This document shows, one piece after another, positions 17,052-24,640 of a stretch of 64,000 nucleotides of DNA. Position numbers and translations under genes: made by a program. The DNA lies in assembly GCA_965214375.1 (NCBI GenBank), contig OZ243947.1, forward strand, positions 2,108,001-2,172,000. Direction: 5' to 3'. The stretch's first letter is position 1. Each line of letters opens with the position of its first letter. The notes under the pieces were generated by a model that saw only the letters and a program-made list of their open reading frames with translations, was not told the origin of the DNA and ran no database searches. Source of the stretch: Endobugula sp965214375 (GTDB taxonomy: Bacteria > Pseudomonadota > Gammaproteobacteria > Pseudomonadales > Cellvibrionaceae).

Positions 17052-17690
17052 TTACTTTTTATGGTCTTGTTCAGTGAGCTGTTGTCGCAGGGCATTGACT
17101 TGTGCCGTTAAGCGATCTATATCTACTTTAATATCGATGACTTTTTCAGAGAGATATTCTGTTTCTGCTTTACTGGGAAAAATATCAGCTTCTTCAGTGA
17201 TACATTCACGTAATAAACGCTTCTGCTCGTTAAATTGTTCCTTTGCCCACTGTGCAGACTGTTTAAAACCTTTGCTTGTCAGTGGGCCTGCAATATCACC
17301 GAGAATACGGCTAATAGCGTCTTCCCAGTCAATATCCAGATTTTGTAATAAAGACTGCCAAGTTTGTAATAGTGCCGCACTTCCGGACAACGTCACATCG
17401 TTATTTGCCAGAGAGGCGGGTTGCTTGATAAGGCCAAGCAATGCCAGAGGTGAGCCACTAATGCGGGTGGTCACATCTTGTTCGCAATAACTGAGTAAAC
17501 ATATGCCCTGTGCCTGGCCGGTGGCATATATTGTGAGTGTGCTACCATTGGGTAAAAGGCAGTCGACGGCCAAAATATCATTAATCTGACTGATATTGTT
17601 GCGTGTTGAAGGATCAAATTCCAGAGTAGTATTAATGACGGCCTCAATGCCATGACAAAGACCGCTCATGGTAGATGCATCAAATATCAT
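17052..17690 (-). CDS. ubiJ: ubiquinone biosynthesis accessory factor UbiJ (SCP2 domain)
   Basis: 212 residues. An N-terminal SCP2-like lipid-binding domain of about 110 residues is followed by a helical region and a C-terminal coiled coil (VDIDRLTAQVNALRQQLTEQ). This matches UbiJ, a scaffold of the soluble ubiquinone-synthesis complex that binds polyprenylated intermediates. It overlaps the ubiE stop by 4 bases and lies just ahead of ubiB, the classic ubiE-ubiJ-ubiB order. Confidence 0.9.
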   Translation of the reverse strand: MIFDASTMSGLCHGIEAVINTTLEFDPSTRNNISQINDILAVDCLLPNGSTLTIYATGQAQGICLLSYCEQDVTTRISGSPLALLGLIKQPASLANNDVTLSGSAALLQTWQSLLQNLDIDWEDAISRILGDIAGPLTSKGFKQSAQWAKEQFNEQKRLLRECITEEADIFPSKAETEYLSEKVIDIKVDIDRLTAQVNALRQQLTEQDHKK

Positions 17691-18436
17691 AGGGGTTTGA
17701 TTCCTTTGTGTAAGGCAACAATGCCACCCGTTAAATTATAGTATTCAGTGTCATGAAAACCGGCATCCTTCATCATGGATTTTAAGGTTTCCTGATCTGG
17801 ATGCATGCGAATAGATTCTGCGAGATAACGATAGCTGTCTGCATCGCGAGTGACCACTTTGCCAATAAATGGCAGTAGCCGAAAAGAGTATTCATCGTAC
17901 ACTTTTTCCAGTGTTTTATTCTCAGGTTTGGAAAACTCTAGTACCAAAAGTCGTCCTCCCGGTTTTAATACACGCAGCATTGATCGTAATGCAAGGTCTT
18001 TGTCTGTGACGTTGCGCAAACCAAAGCTGATGGTAATGCAATCAAAGCTGTTATCATCAAAGGGGATGTGTTGTGCATCCAGTTGTGCATATTGCACATT
18101 ATTGTCGACTCCTCGATCAATCAGACGATTGCGGCCAACATTCAGCATGGATGAGTTAATATCAGAGAGAATAACCAATCCATGCTGACCTACACGTCGC
18201 GAGAATTGATAGGCAAGATCACCTGTCCCGCCTGCAATATCCAGAACTTTATGCCCCGGGCGTACGGCAGAAACTTCAATCGTAAAACGCTTCCACAGGC
18301 GATGAATGCCACCGGACATCAAGTCATTCATTACGTCATATTTGGCAGCAACAGAGTGAAATACGCCGGCAACTCGCTGTGCTTTCTCTGTAACCGCGAC
18401 TTCTTCAAAACCAAAATGTGTGGTTTCTTTGTTCAT
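17687..18436 (-). CDS. ubiE: ubiquinone/menaquinone C-methyltransferase
   Basis: 249 residues, class I SAM-dependent methyltransferase. The SAM-binding motif VLDIAGGTGDLAYQFS and the family signature ITISFGLRNVTDK are clear. It performs the C-2 methylation in ubiquinone synthesis (and of demethylmenaquinone where present). First gene of a minus-strand ubiE-ubiJ-ubiB operon, with a 4-base overlap into ubiJ. Confidence 0.96.
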   Translation of the reverse strand: MNKETTHFGFEEVAVTEKAQRVAGVFHSVAAKYDVMNDLMSGGIHRLWKRFTIEVSAVRPGHKVLDIAGGTGDLAYQFSRRVGQHGLVILSDINSSMLNVGRNRLIDRGVDNNVQYAQLDAQHIPFDDNSFDCITISFGLRNVTDKDLALRSMLRVLKPGGRLLVLEFSKPENKTLEKVYDEYSFRLLPFIGKVVTRDADSYRYLAESIRMHPDQETLKSMMKDAGFHDTEYYNLTGGIVALHKGIKPL

Positions 18437-18448
18437 AATGAATACCTG

Positions 18449-18817
18449 TTAGAAAAATACAATAGTCACCCATGTAAAGAAAGATAGCAGTACACATAAC
18501 ATCACTGCAGCCGAACCAATGTCTTTTGCACGTCCTGAAAGCTCGTGACGTTCTGTGCCAATGCGATCAATGGCGGCTTCTATAGCGCTGTTTAATAACG
18601 CAACAATCATCACTAGCAGCCAGCTGCCAATCAATAAAATCAACTCAATAGGGGTGTTTGATAACCAGATGGCGAGAGTAATAAGAATAAAAGAAAGGTA
18701 GATGTCCAGTCGAAAGGCTTGTTCATATTTAAAGGTCGAACGCAGACCAGCAATAGAATACCCTGTTGCGCGATACAGGCGCACCCAGTGGTTTGAACCC
18801 TGATTATATGCAGACAT
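18449..18817 (-). CDS. dgkA: diacylglycerol kinase
   Basis: About 122 residues with three membrane helices, the size of the small integral DgkA. The active-site stretch ALLNSAIEAAIDRIG with its catalytic Glu, and the following GRAKDIGSAAV, are diagnostic. It phosphorylates diacylglycerol to phosphatidic acid for lipid recycling. The start at 18817 (MSAYNQGS) is preferred; the frame extends to 18889 but the extra residues are not family-like. It lies 12 bp before ubiE on the same strand. Confidence 0.93.
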   Translation of the reverse strand: MSAYNQGSNHWVRLYRATGYSIAGLRSTFKYEQAFRLDIYLSFILITLAIWLSNTPIELILLIGSWLLVMIVALLNSAIEAAIDRIGTERHELSGRAKDIGSAAVMLCVLLSFFTWVTIVFF

Positions 18818-19483
18818 CTGGCACCGCCTGAGATTTACTATACCAAAAGTGTTAATCATACCTTGAAACACCAAATAAAGCAGTAGCATATTCCAGTAAT
18901 ACTTTTTTAAGCTGGGTCAGTTCTTTCAGATATATTAAGGCGATTAGCCAAGACTTTAGTCTTTAGTATGTCCGTATTAGCATTAAATGGCGTTGATCTT
19001 GATGTTAATTTGGCAGTTGTCAGCAGTGCTCATACAGGCGCAAAAAATAGTACTGCTAAATCTAGTGATGAGGCTAAATATAAAGCCAAGTCGGAGGTAG
19101 AGGCTAAGCCTAGCTTGTTCCCATTTGACAAACATACCCCAGTCTTTTTTCAGAGTGCTTTATTCGTGGTCTTTTACTGATGTTGGAAGTGTATTAAAGA
19201 TTTTTCAAAAAATAAATTTACCTCGATGATAAAGGTATGCCATGTAAGTGTTGCTTTTATTTTTTTAAATGCGGTTATCCAAAAATTCTAGAAAAAGTGT
19301 GCTTTATTGGGCGGGTTAATTATGACCCAGGCAATAATATTTTTTTTCATAGAAAATATTTTTTTGTTAATATATTATGCTTCACTATAAGATATTTTAT
19401 ATTTAAAAAGTTTTATAAAAAATATTGCTATCTATAATTTTTATTTTTGATTGAATAGTATAAAGATAAGTTGGACGTAATAT
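18818..19483. other. AT-rich intergenic region, no confident gene
   Basis: About 660 bp, strikingly AT-rich from 19190 to 19480. A 70-codon frame at 18968-19180 (beginning MSVLALNGVDLDVNLA) has a plausible N-terminus but no recognisable domain, and its C-terminus looks random; it could be a gene remnant. A second short frame at 19237-19437 is low-complexity Phe/Lys/Tyr and unlikely to be real. This marks the left side of the accessory patch that extends to 22052. Confidence 0.5.
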
Positions 19484-20266
19484 ATGGCTAATGAACTTGG
19501 TAATTTTGATGGCGAAAATCAGCGTAATCAATATCTTATGAAATTAAATAGTGTCGTTTCCGCTGAAAGACAGAAGCATCAAACGACTAGAGAGGATTTT
19601 GATCGACCCCAGTCAAGAAAGCAGTCCTTTGTGAGAAATATTAATGGAACTCAGCGGCGACAGTTAAGTAGTGATTTGGCTCTATATAAAGGCCATATGC
19701 AAAAAGAGAAAAATATGGCTTTCTCTGATAAGTTGAAAAGGGCTATGCCAGCAGCGAATGTTATTCCTGAAAAGCTGGGAGCAAAACTGCCGGGTATATT
19801 GGGTTATGTTGCTAAAGGAAAATTTAAACATGATAGGTTGGTTAAAGAGCTGCAATCTGTTTAGCAAAGACCAAAAAGAAAACAAACTATTTTTAAGCAA
19901 TTAAACCGTCAGGACGAAGATAAGCTTACATCCGATATTAAAAATAATAAAATAGAAACTTTTGCCAGATCTTTTGCTTGGTTTGTGCCTGGTGGCAATG
20001 CCTTAATTTCTGCGGGGCAGGTGGTTAATTATGGCTATAACGCTATCAAAAATACTTATCATACGAGTACGGCTAAGAGTTCACTTAATGATGATCAGCT
20101 AAACCATCGTTTAAAGCGAGGTCGTAAGTACCGGGCAAGTAATCTTAAAGAATTGGGTGTCCAGTATAATAATAATTTTCAGAAGGTGGCAACACAGCGT
20201 GGTAATGTTAGTAAGCTTTTGAAGCATGATGGTGGTTTTCAGAGATATATGAGAGAGCAGCTATAG
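19484..20266 (+). pseudogene. unrecognised basic two-repeat protein, interrupted by an amber codon
   Basis: One reading frame of 260 sense codons runs from the ATG at 19484 to the stop at 20264-20266, broken only by TAG at 19862-19864 (codon 127). The two halves are related: RPQSRKQSFVRNINGTQRR with SSDL before the amber corresponds to RPKRKQTIFKQLNRQDEDK with TSDI after it, and MPAANVI to VPGGNALI. The stop falls at the repeat boundary, and no good start lies just after it. The protein is Lys/Arg/Gln-rich, without signal peptide or membrane helix. No family is recognised. It could be a nonsense-mutated gene, two tandem halves, or a readthrough product. Confidence 0.6.
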
Positions 20267-20295
20267 ACAATAAATAGTATTTTTTATGCGAAGTG

Positions 20296-20670
20296 CTACT
20301 TAAATTCAATAATTGTAGTTTCAGGGTCGCGGCTTTTCTGTGCTTGCGCTAACTTTTTCAAATAGCTTTGCCAAAAAGATTCTCTATTCTGGCTAAGTTC
20401 TTGTAAATATTGCCATGAAAATATTCCAGAACTATGGCCGTCATCAAAGATAATTTGCAAGCCGTAATTACCTGAGGGTTTAACTGTGTTGATGCCGACA
20501 TTAATTTTACCGCTGACTAATACCTCCTGTCCCGGCCCATGCCCACGCACCTCAGCAGACGGTGAGTGAACTCGTAAAAACTCTGCGGGCAATAAGTAAT
20601 TTTCACTTCCAAAAGCGAGCTCTAAGGTTTTAGATTGTTTGTGAAGCTTTATTTTAGACGGTTTAATCAT
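20296..20670 (-). CDS. DUF971 domain protein
   Basis: 124 residues matching the DUF971 domain, also found as the N-terminal domain of gamma-butyrobetaine hydroxylase. Typical features are the opening PSKIKLHKQSKTLELAF, the LPAEFLRVHSPSAE segment, and IIFDDGHSSGIFSW. The isolated domain has no established function; in pseudomonads it commonly lies directly downstream of hslVU, as I remember it. Here the interrupted exported-protein gene is inserted between it and hslU. Confidence 0.85.
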   Translation of the reverse strand: MIKPSKIKLHKQSKTLELAFGSENYLLPAEFLRVHSPSAEVRGHGPGQEVLVSGKINVGINTVKPSGNYGLQIIFDDGHSSGIFSWQYLQELSQNRESFWQSYLKKLAQAQKSRDPETTIIEFK

Positions 20671-20700
20671 ATGTTAATGTGGTTGTTATCTAATTAGTTA

Positions 20701-22005
20701 TTACCTAATATCGACGATATCAGTGGATCTATGTTCTTGTACATTGCAATAATCGGGGTTGTCATTATCGATTGCTTTAAGTCCTAGCTGACTGCATCTT
20801 CTTGCCGTTACCCCTGTGGGTAGTTGAAAATAATTGGCAAGTGCTGATACATGCATTACATAGTTATCTGCCAAAGCCTTTGGGAATACGCCAGCTACAC
20901 GTGTGGGTGTATGGCCTAAGCAGCGTTCGTTCCTAGGGATATGGCTAATGTCTGGTAAAGTATTGATATTATTAGCCTGTTGTAGTGCTTGGTTAACAAA
21001 GTGTGGCCGATGTTTGTCATTGAAACGGGTATTGCTGCGTTCTACTCCGGCCCAGTGATAGTCATCTGGTCTAATAACGATAGAGCGATCAATTTGACCA
21101 TTAACGATAAGACCGGGGGATGAGTTGTTGATCACTCTGTTGGCATATAGCTCGAAAATAGACATCATTTTTAATTGTCTGTTTGAATCAATAAATTCTA
21201 CAGAACTGCCAAAGCTACTCTCATCAGCGGTATTGCGAGCAGTACCAATAATTTGCCCGCCTGCAATCACAGTATTTAGTACTGGTGGTGAGGAAAATAT
21301 ATGATGCACTTTTATAAATAACCATGGGTTGTCTACATTCTGATAAACGATGGAGCGGTCATGCATATTGTCTTCCCATATCCACGACCATACTCGCCAA
21401 CTGGTGCCAGCGGCGGTATCAGGTAATCTTAAATCTACTAAGTCACCATCTTCTATGTCATAACTGTGTTTTTGTTAGCGACAACTCGTATCGGGCGCAT
21501 AACTATGTCCATAACCAGAGTTAAATAAGGTGACTGCTTGAATCTGTCTGGGGTCTGCTTCTACAGTGGAAACAAAAGGCCTACCAGATAAAGTGCTGGG
21601 TGCTTGTGGCCTAATACAATCAGGCGAGTTAAGTAAATGGGCTTGGAATGGGCCACCAGCAAAACCAGTGCTAGAGCCATCAGCAGGAAGTTCATAGGTG
21701 CCTATCAGTTGTGTACCTAAATCTTCGTAATTAACGCGAAGGTATATACCGCCAGCAGCGTAACCCATTGTATTATCAGTGATGATGGAAAATGTCTTCT
21801 CACCAGTGGTTATTGTGTGCACGTCACCAGAGTTTGGTGATTGTAGAATATGCGAGTCGGAAATAGTGGCTACTTCTGTAGGGGTGTCGTCAATCACCAA
21901 TGAGGTTATGCCAGCAGAGTAAGCGCGAAAACAAAACTCTCGGGTAACAGCGTGAGCTTGTGCAGATAAAGCGACAAGTAATATGCTAATAATAAGAGTT
22001 TTCAT
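20701..22005 (-). pseudogene. unrecognised exported protein gene, interrupted by an ochre codon
   Basis: A single minus-strand frame of 434 sense codons is broken by TAA at 21475-21477. The first 176 codons begin with a clear signal peptide (MKTLIISILLVALSAQAHA) and a Gly/Ser/Thr-rich, probably beta-rich, region. The remaining 257 codons continue in the same frame (QKHSYDIEDGDLVDLRLP onwards) and include an Asn/Arg/His-rich part with few Cys. No family is recognised. Both parts would have made one secreted protein of about 434 residues. The start codon lies inside a 13-bp perfect hairpin (listed separately). It separates hslU from the DUF971 gene. Confidence 0.6.
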
Positions 22006-22037
22006 CGTTATTTTTCCCTTTGTGAAAATAACGATGA
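22002..22037 (-). promoter_or_regulatory. perfect 13-bp hairpin over ribosome site and start codon
   Basis: Arms TCATCGTTATTTT (22002-22014) and AAAATAACGATGA (22025-22037) pair perfectly around a 10-base loop. On the minus strand the loop carries the AAGGG ribosome-binding sequence of the exported-protein gene, and its ATG (22005-22003) lies in the 3' arm. The hairpin starts 16 bp after the hslU stop, so it may also limit transcription out of hslVU. Confidence 0.55.
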
Positions 22038-22052
22038 TTTTGCCACGATTAT

Positions 22053-23387
22053 TTACAAAATAAAACGGCTTAAGTCTTCATCCTGAGATAGCTCTTTGAG
22101 AGACTGATCAAAATAGTTGGCATCAATCGTAATGGTTTGTGAACCATTGGAGCCGCTTTCAAAAGACACTTCTTCCAATAAGCGCTCAATCACCGTATGT
22201 AAGCGGCGCGCACCAATATTTTCGGTGCTTTCATTTACTTCCCAAGCGGTTTCAGCAATACGACGAATACCATCATCGGTGAATTCCAGTGTCACACCTT
22301 CAGTGCTCATTAGCGCCTGCTGTTGTTTGGTTAATGAGGCGTTAGGTTCGGTAAGAATACGTTCAAAGTCTTCTGGATTGAGCGCTTCCAGTTCAACACG
22401 AATAGGCAGGCGCCCTTGTAATTCGGGGATCAAATCAGATGGTTTGGTCAGGTGAAATGCACCGGAGGCAATAAATAAAATATGATCGGTTTTAATCATG
22501 CCATATTTAGTGCTGACGGTGCAGCCTTCAATTAATGGCAGTAAATCACGTTGTACACCTTCACGAGAAACATCACCACCCGTAGCTTCGCTACGTTTGG
22601 CCACTTTGTCAATTTCATCAATAAACACAATACCGTTTTGTTCGGCAGATTCAATAGCCGCGGTTTTTAATTCATCTTCATTAATCAGGTTGGCTGCTTC
22701 TTCATCGCATAATTGCTTATAGGCTTTTTTGATGGGCATCTTCACCATTTTGGTTTTGTCCGAAGAGAGAGAAGAGAACATGTTTTGTAATTGAGTGGTC
22801 ATGTCTTCCAGGCCCGGGGGCGCCATAATTTCTACGCCGACTTTGGTAGCCGCTACTTCAATTTCAATTTCTTTTTCATCCAGTTCGCCTTCGCGTAATT
22901 TTTTAAGGAATAACTGGCGTGTGCTGGAGTTTTCAGAACTGGCATCACTCTCATTCGTTGTGTTGTCGCGTGCCGGGCGCAATAAGGCATCCAAGATTTT
23001 TTCTTCCGCAATATCGGCAGCACGATGGCGGACTTTTTTCATTTCCTGTTCGCGATACATTTTTATCGACATATCAGCAAGGTCGCGAATAATCGAATCA
23101 ACTTCACGCCCGACATAACCGACTTCGGTAAATTTGGTAGCCTCTACCTTAATGAACGGGGCATTTGCCAGTTTGGCAAGGCGACGGGCAATTTCAGTTT
23201 TACCAACACCGGTAGGGCCAATCATCAAAATATTTTTGGGTGTCACTTCGCTACGCAAGTTGTCTTCCAGCTGCATGCGACGCCAGCGGTTGCGCAGTGC
23301 AATCGCAACGGCGCGTTTGGCTTGTGCTTGCCCGATAATGTATTTATCAAGCTCGTGAACAATTTCTTTAGGAGTCATTTCCGACAT
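22053..23387 (-). CDS. hslU: HslUV protease ATPase subunit
   Basis: A 444-residue AAA+ unfoldase of the HslUV (ClpYQ) protease. It starts MSEMTPKEIVHELDKYIIGQ at 23387; a start nine bases earlier would overlap hslV. Walker A is GPTGVGKTE, Walker B FIDEIDKV, and the GYVGR pore motif appears as VGYVGREVDS. The divergent I-domain contains a Ser/Thr-rich insert. The C-terminus ends LSRFIL, fitting the tail that docks into HslV. It follows hslV after 2 bp. Confidence 0.97.
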   Translation of the reverse strand: MSEMTPKEIVHELDKYIIGQAQAKRAVAIALRNRWRRMQLEDNLRSEVTPKNILMIGPTGVGKTEIARRLAKLANAPFIKVEATKFTEVGYVGREVDSIIRDLADMSIKMYREQEMKKVRHRAADIAEEKILDALLRPARDNTTNESDASSENSSTRQLFLKKLREGELDEKEIEIEVAATKVGVEIMAPPGLEDMTTQLQNMFSSLSSDKTKMVKMPIKKAYKQLCDEEAANLINEDELKTAAIESAEQNGIVFIDEIDKVAKRSEATGGDVSREGVQRDLLPLIEGCTVSTKYGMIKTDHILFIASGAFHLTKPSDLIPELQGRLPIRVELEALNPEDFERILTEPNASLTKQQQALMSTEGVTLEFTDDGIRRIAETAWEVNESTENIGARRLHTVIERLLEEVSFESGSNGSQTITIDANYFDQSLKELSQDEDLSRFIL

Positions 23388-23389
23388 AA

Positions 23390-23938
23390 TCAACAATCCA
23401 GAATTTCAATAGTGTGGTTATGATTGGTGTATACACAAATATCACCCGCAATAGTGAGTGATTTTTTGACGATATCTTCCGCATCAAGTTCAGTGTTTTC
23501 CAGTAAGGCTTTTGCTGCAGATTGCGCAAAAGGACCACCAGAACCAATCGCAATAAGATCATCTTCGGGTTGAATCACATCACCGTTGCCAGTAATGATT
23601 AACGAGGCTTCCTTGTTGGCAACCGCCAGAAGTGCTTCCAGTTTACGCAGGGCTCGGTCGCTGCGCCAGTCTTTGGCGAGTTCAACCGCGGCGCGTGTTA
23701 GTTGACCATTAAAAGCCTGTAATTTTGCCTCGAAGCGTTCAAACAGTGTGAAGGCATCAGCGGTGCCTCCGGCAAAGCCGGCAATCACTTCATCATTGTG
23801 CAGCCGTCTGACCTTGCGGGCATTACCCTTCATTACGGTATTGCCCATAGAAACTTGCCCATCACCACCGATCACTACCTGACCGTTGCGGCGTACAGAG
23901 ACAATGGTTGTTCCGCGATATTGTTCCACAGTGTGCAC
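23390..23938 (-). CDS. hslV: HslUV protease peptidase subunit
   Basis: 182 residues of the proteasome-related threonine peptidase. The N-terminus MHTVEQYRGTTIVSVRR contains the TTIVSVRR motif whose first Thr is the nucleophile after processing; the GGDGQVSMGNTVMKGNARKV segment is also typical. The unprocessed leader is about 9 residues. It forms the proteolytic core with HslU, encoded immediately downstream, and is often heat-shock controlled, though I see no clear sigma-32 promoter. Confidence 0.96.
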   Translation of the reverse strand: MHTVEQYRGTTIVSVRRNGQVVIGGDGQVSMGNTVMKGNARKVRRLHNDEVIAGFAGGTADAFTLFERFEAKLQAFNGQLTRAAVELAKDWRSDRALRKLEALLAVANKEASLIITGNGDVIQPEDDLIAIGSGGPFAQSAAKALLENTELDAEDIVKKSLTIAGDICVYTNHNHTIEILDC

Positions 23939-24004
23939 CTTAATTCGTGTGTAAAGCCTTTAAATGGGGTTAGATTATTCGATTGCAAGCCAGTTTTTAT
24001 GAAT

Positions 24005-24622
24005 TTATTGGCCGATTTTACGCTTGATAACGAGGCTTTTAATTTCGATAGAAGCAAGAATGCTGCGAGCTTTAGCCATTTTTGAGCGTGATTGATAAGG
24101 GCCGACGAGTACTCGATACCAGTCGCGCTGTTGTTTATCGGTCGTCTGTTCAATAACCGCTTCCAAATTGAGTAGTAAGAGTTGCGCTCTCAGGCTATTG
24201 GCTTCGTCATGTGTCTTAAAGGATGCGGCCTGTAGCCAGTAAATAACGGCTGCATTTTCAGTAGTATCCGGTATCGGTTCTGCGTCAACAGTGACTTTAT
24301 GTTCTTTAAGTATCTGGTAAAAATCTAATTCAATCGCAGGGGTATCTGCTGCCGGTTTTTCTGTGCTTATTTTGTTTTCTATGGTTGCGGGTGTAGCAGT
24401 ATTGTGTGTGCTTGACGCAAGCTTTTTCAAGAAGAAAACAAACAGTATGATCCCCACAATGGCGGCCAACCATAACCACCAAGAGGGTTTCTTTGTTGGC
24501 TTGGCAGTTTTACGGGTATTGCCGGATTTTTTCTTTGTTGGTGATTTGGTTTTGCTCGATGCTTTACTCGAACGAGCAGCAGTTGAGCGGGCAGGTCTTT
24601 TCTTAGCAAAATCTCGAGTCAT
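24005..24622 (-). CDS. SPOR-domain protein, FtsN-like
   Basis: 205 residues: a basic, Ser/Thr/Lys-rich cytoplasmic N-terminus of about 45 residues, a single membrane helix (WWLWLAAIVGIILFVFF), a periplasmic linker, and a C-terminal SPOR domain (YWLQAASFKTHDEANSLRAQ to VLVGPYQSRSKMAKAR) that binds denuded glycan strands at the septum. The topology and position between priA and hslV match the FtsN-like divisome protein of Pseudomonas. The sequence similarity itself supports only the SPOR assignment firmly. Confidence 0.85.
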   Translation of the reverse strand: MTRDFAKKRPARSTAARSSKASSKTKSPTKKKSGNTRKTAKPTKKPSWWLWLAAIVGIILFVFFLKKLASSTHNTATPATIENKISTEKPAADTPAIELDFYQILKEHKVTVDAEPIPDTTENAAVIYWLQAASFKTHDEANSLRAQLLLLNLEAVIEQTTDKQQRDWYRVLVGPYQSRSKMAKARSILASIEIKSLVIKRKIGQ

Positions 24623-24640
24623 ACCAATAATTTTATCACG

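Noticed and set aside
18968..19180. A 70-codon frame starting MSVLALNGVDLDVN
   Set aside because: The opening looks gene-like but the rest does not, and no domain is recognisable; kept only as a possible remnant in the intergenic note.
19237..19437. A 66-codon frame in AT-rich DNA
   Set aside because: Low-complexity Phe/Lys/Tyr composition typical of random AT-rich sequence; no ribosome site.
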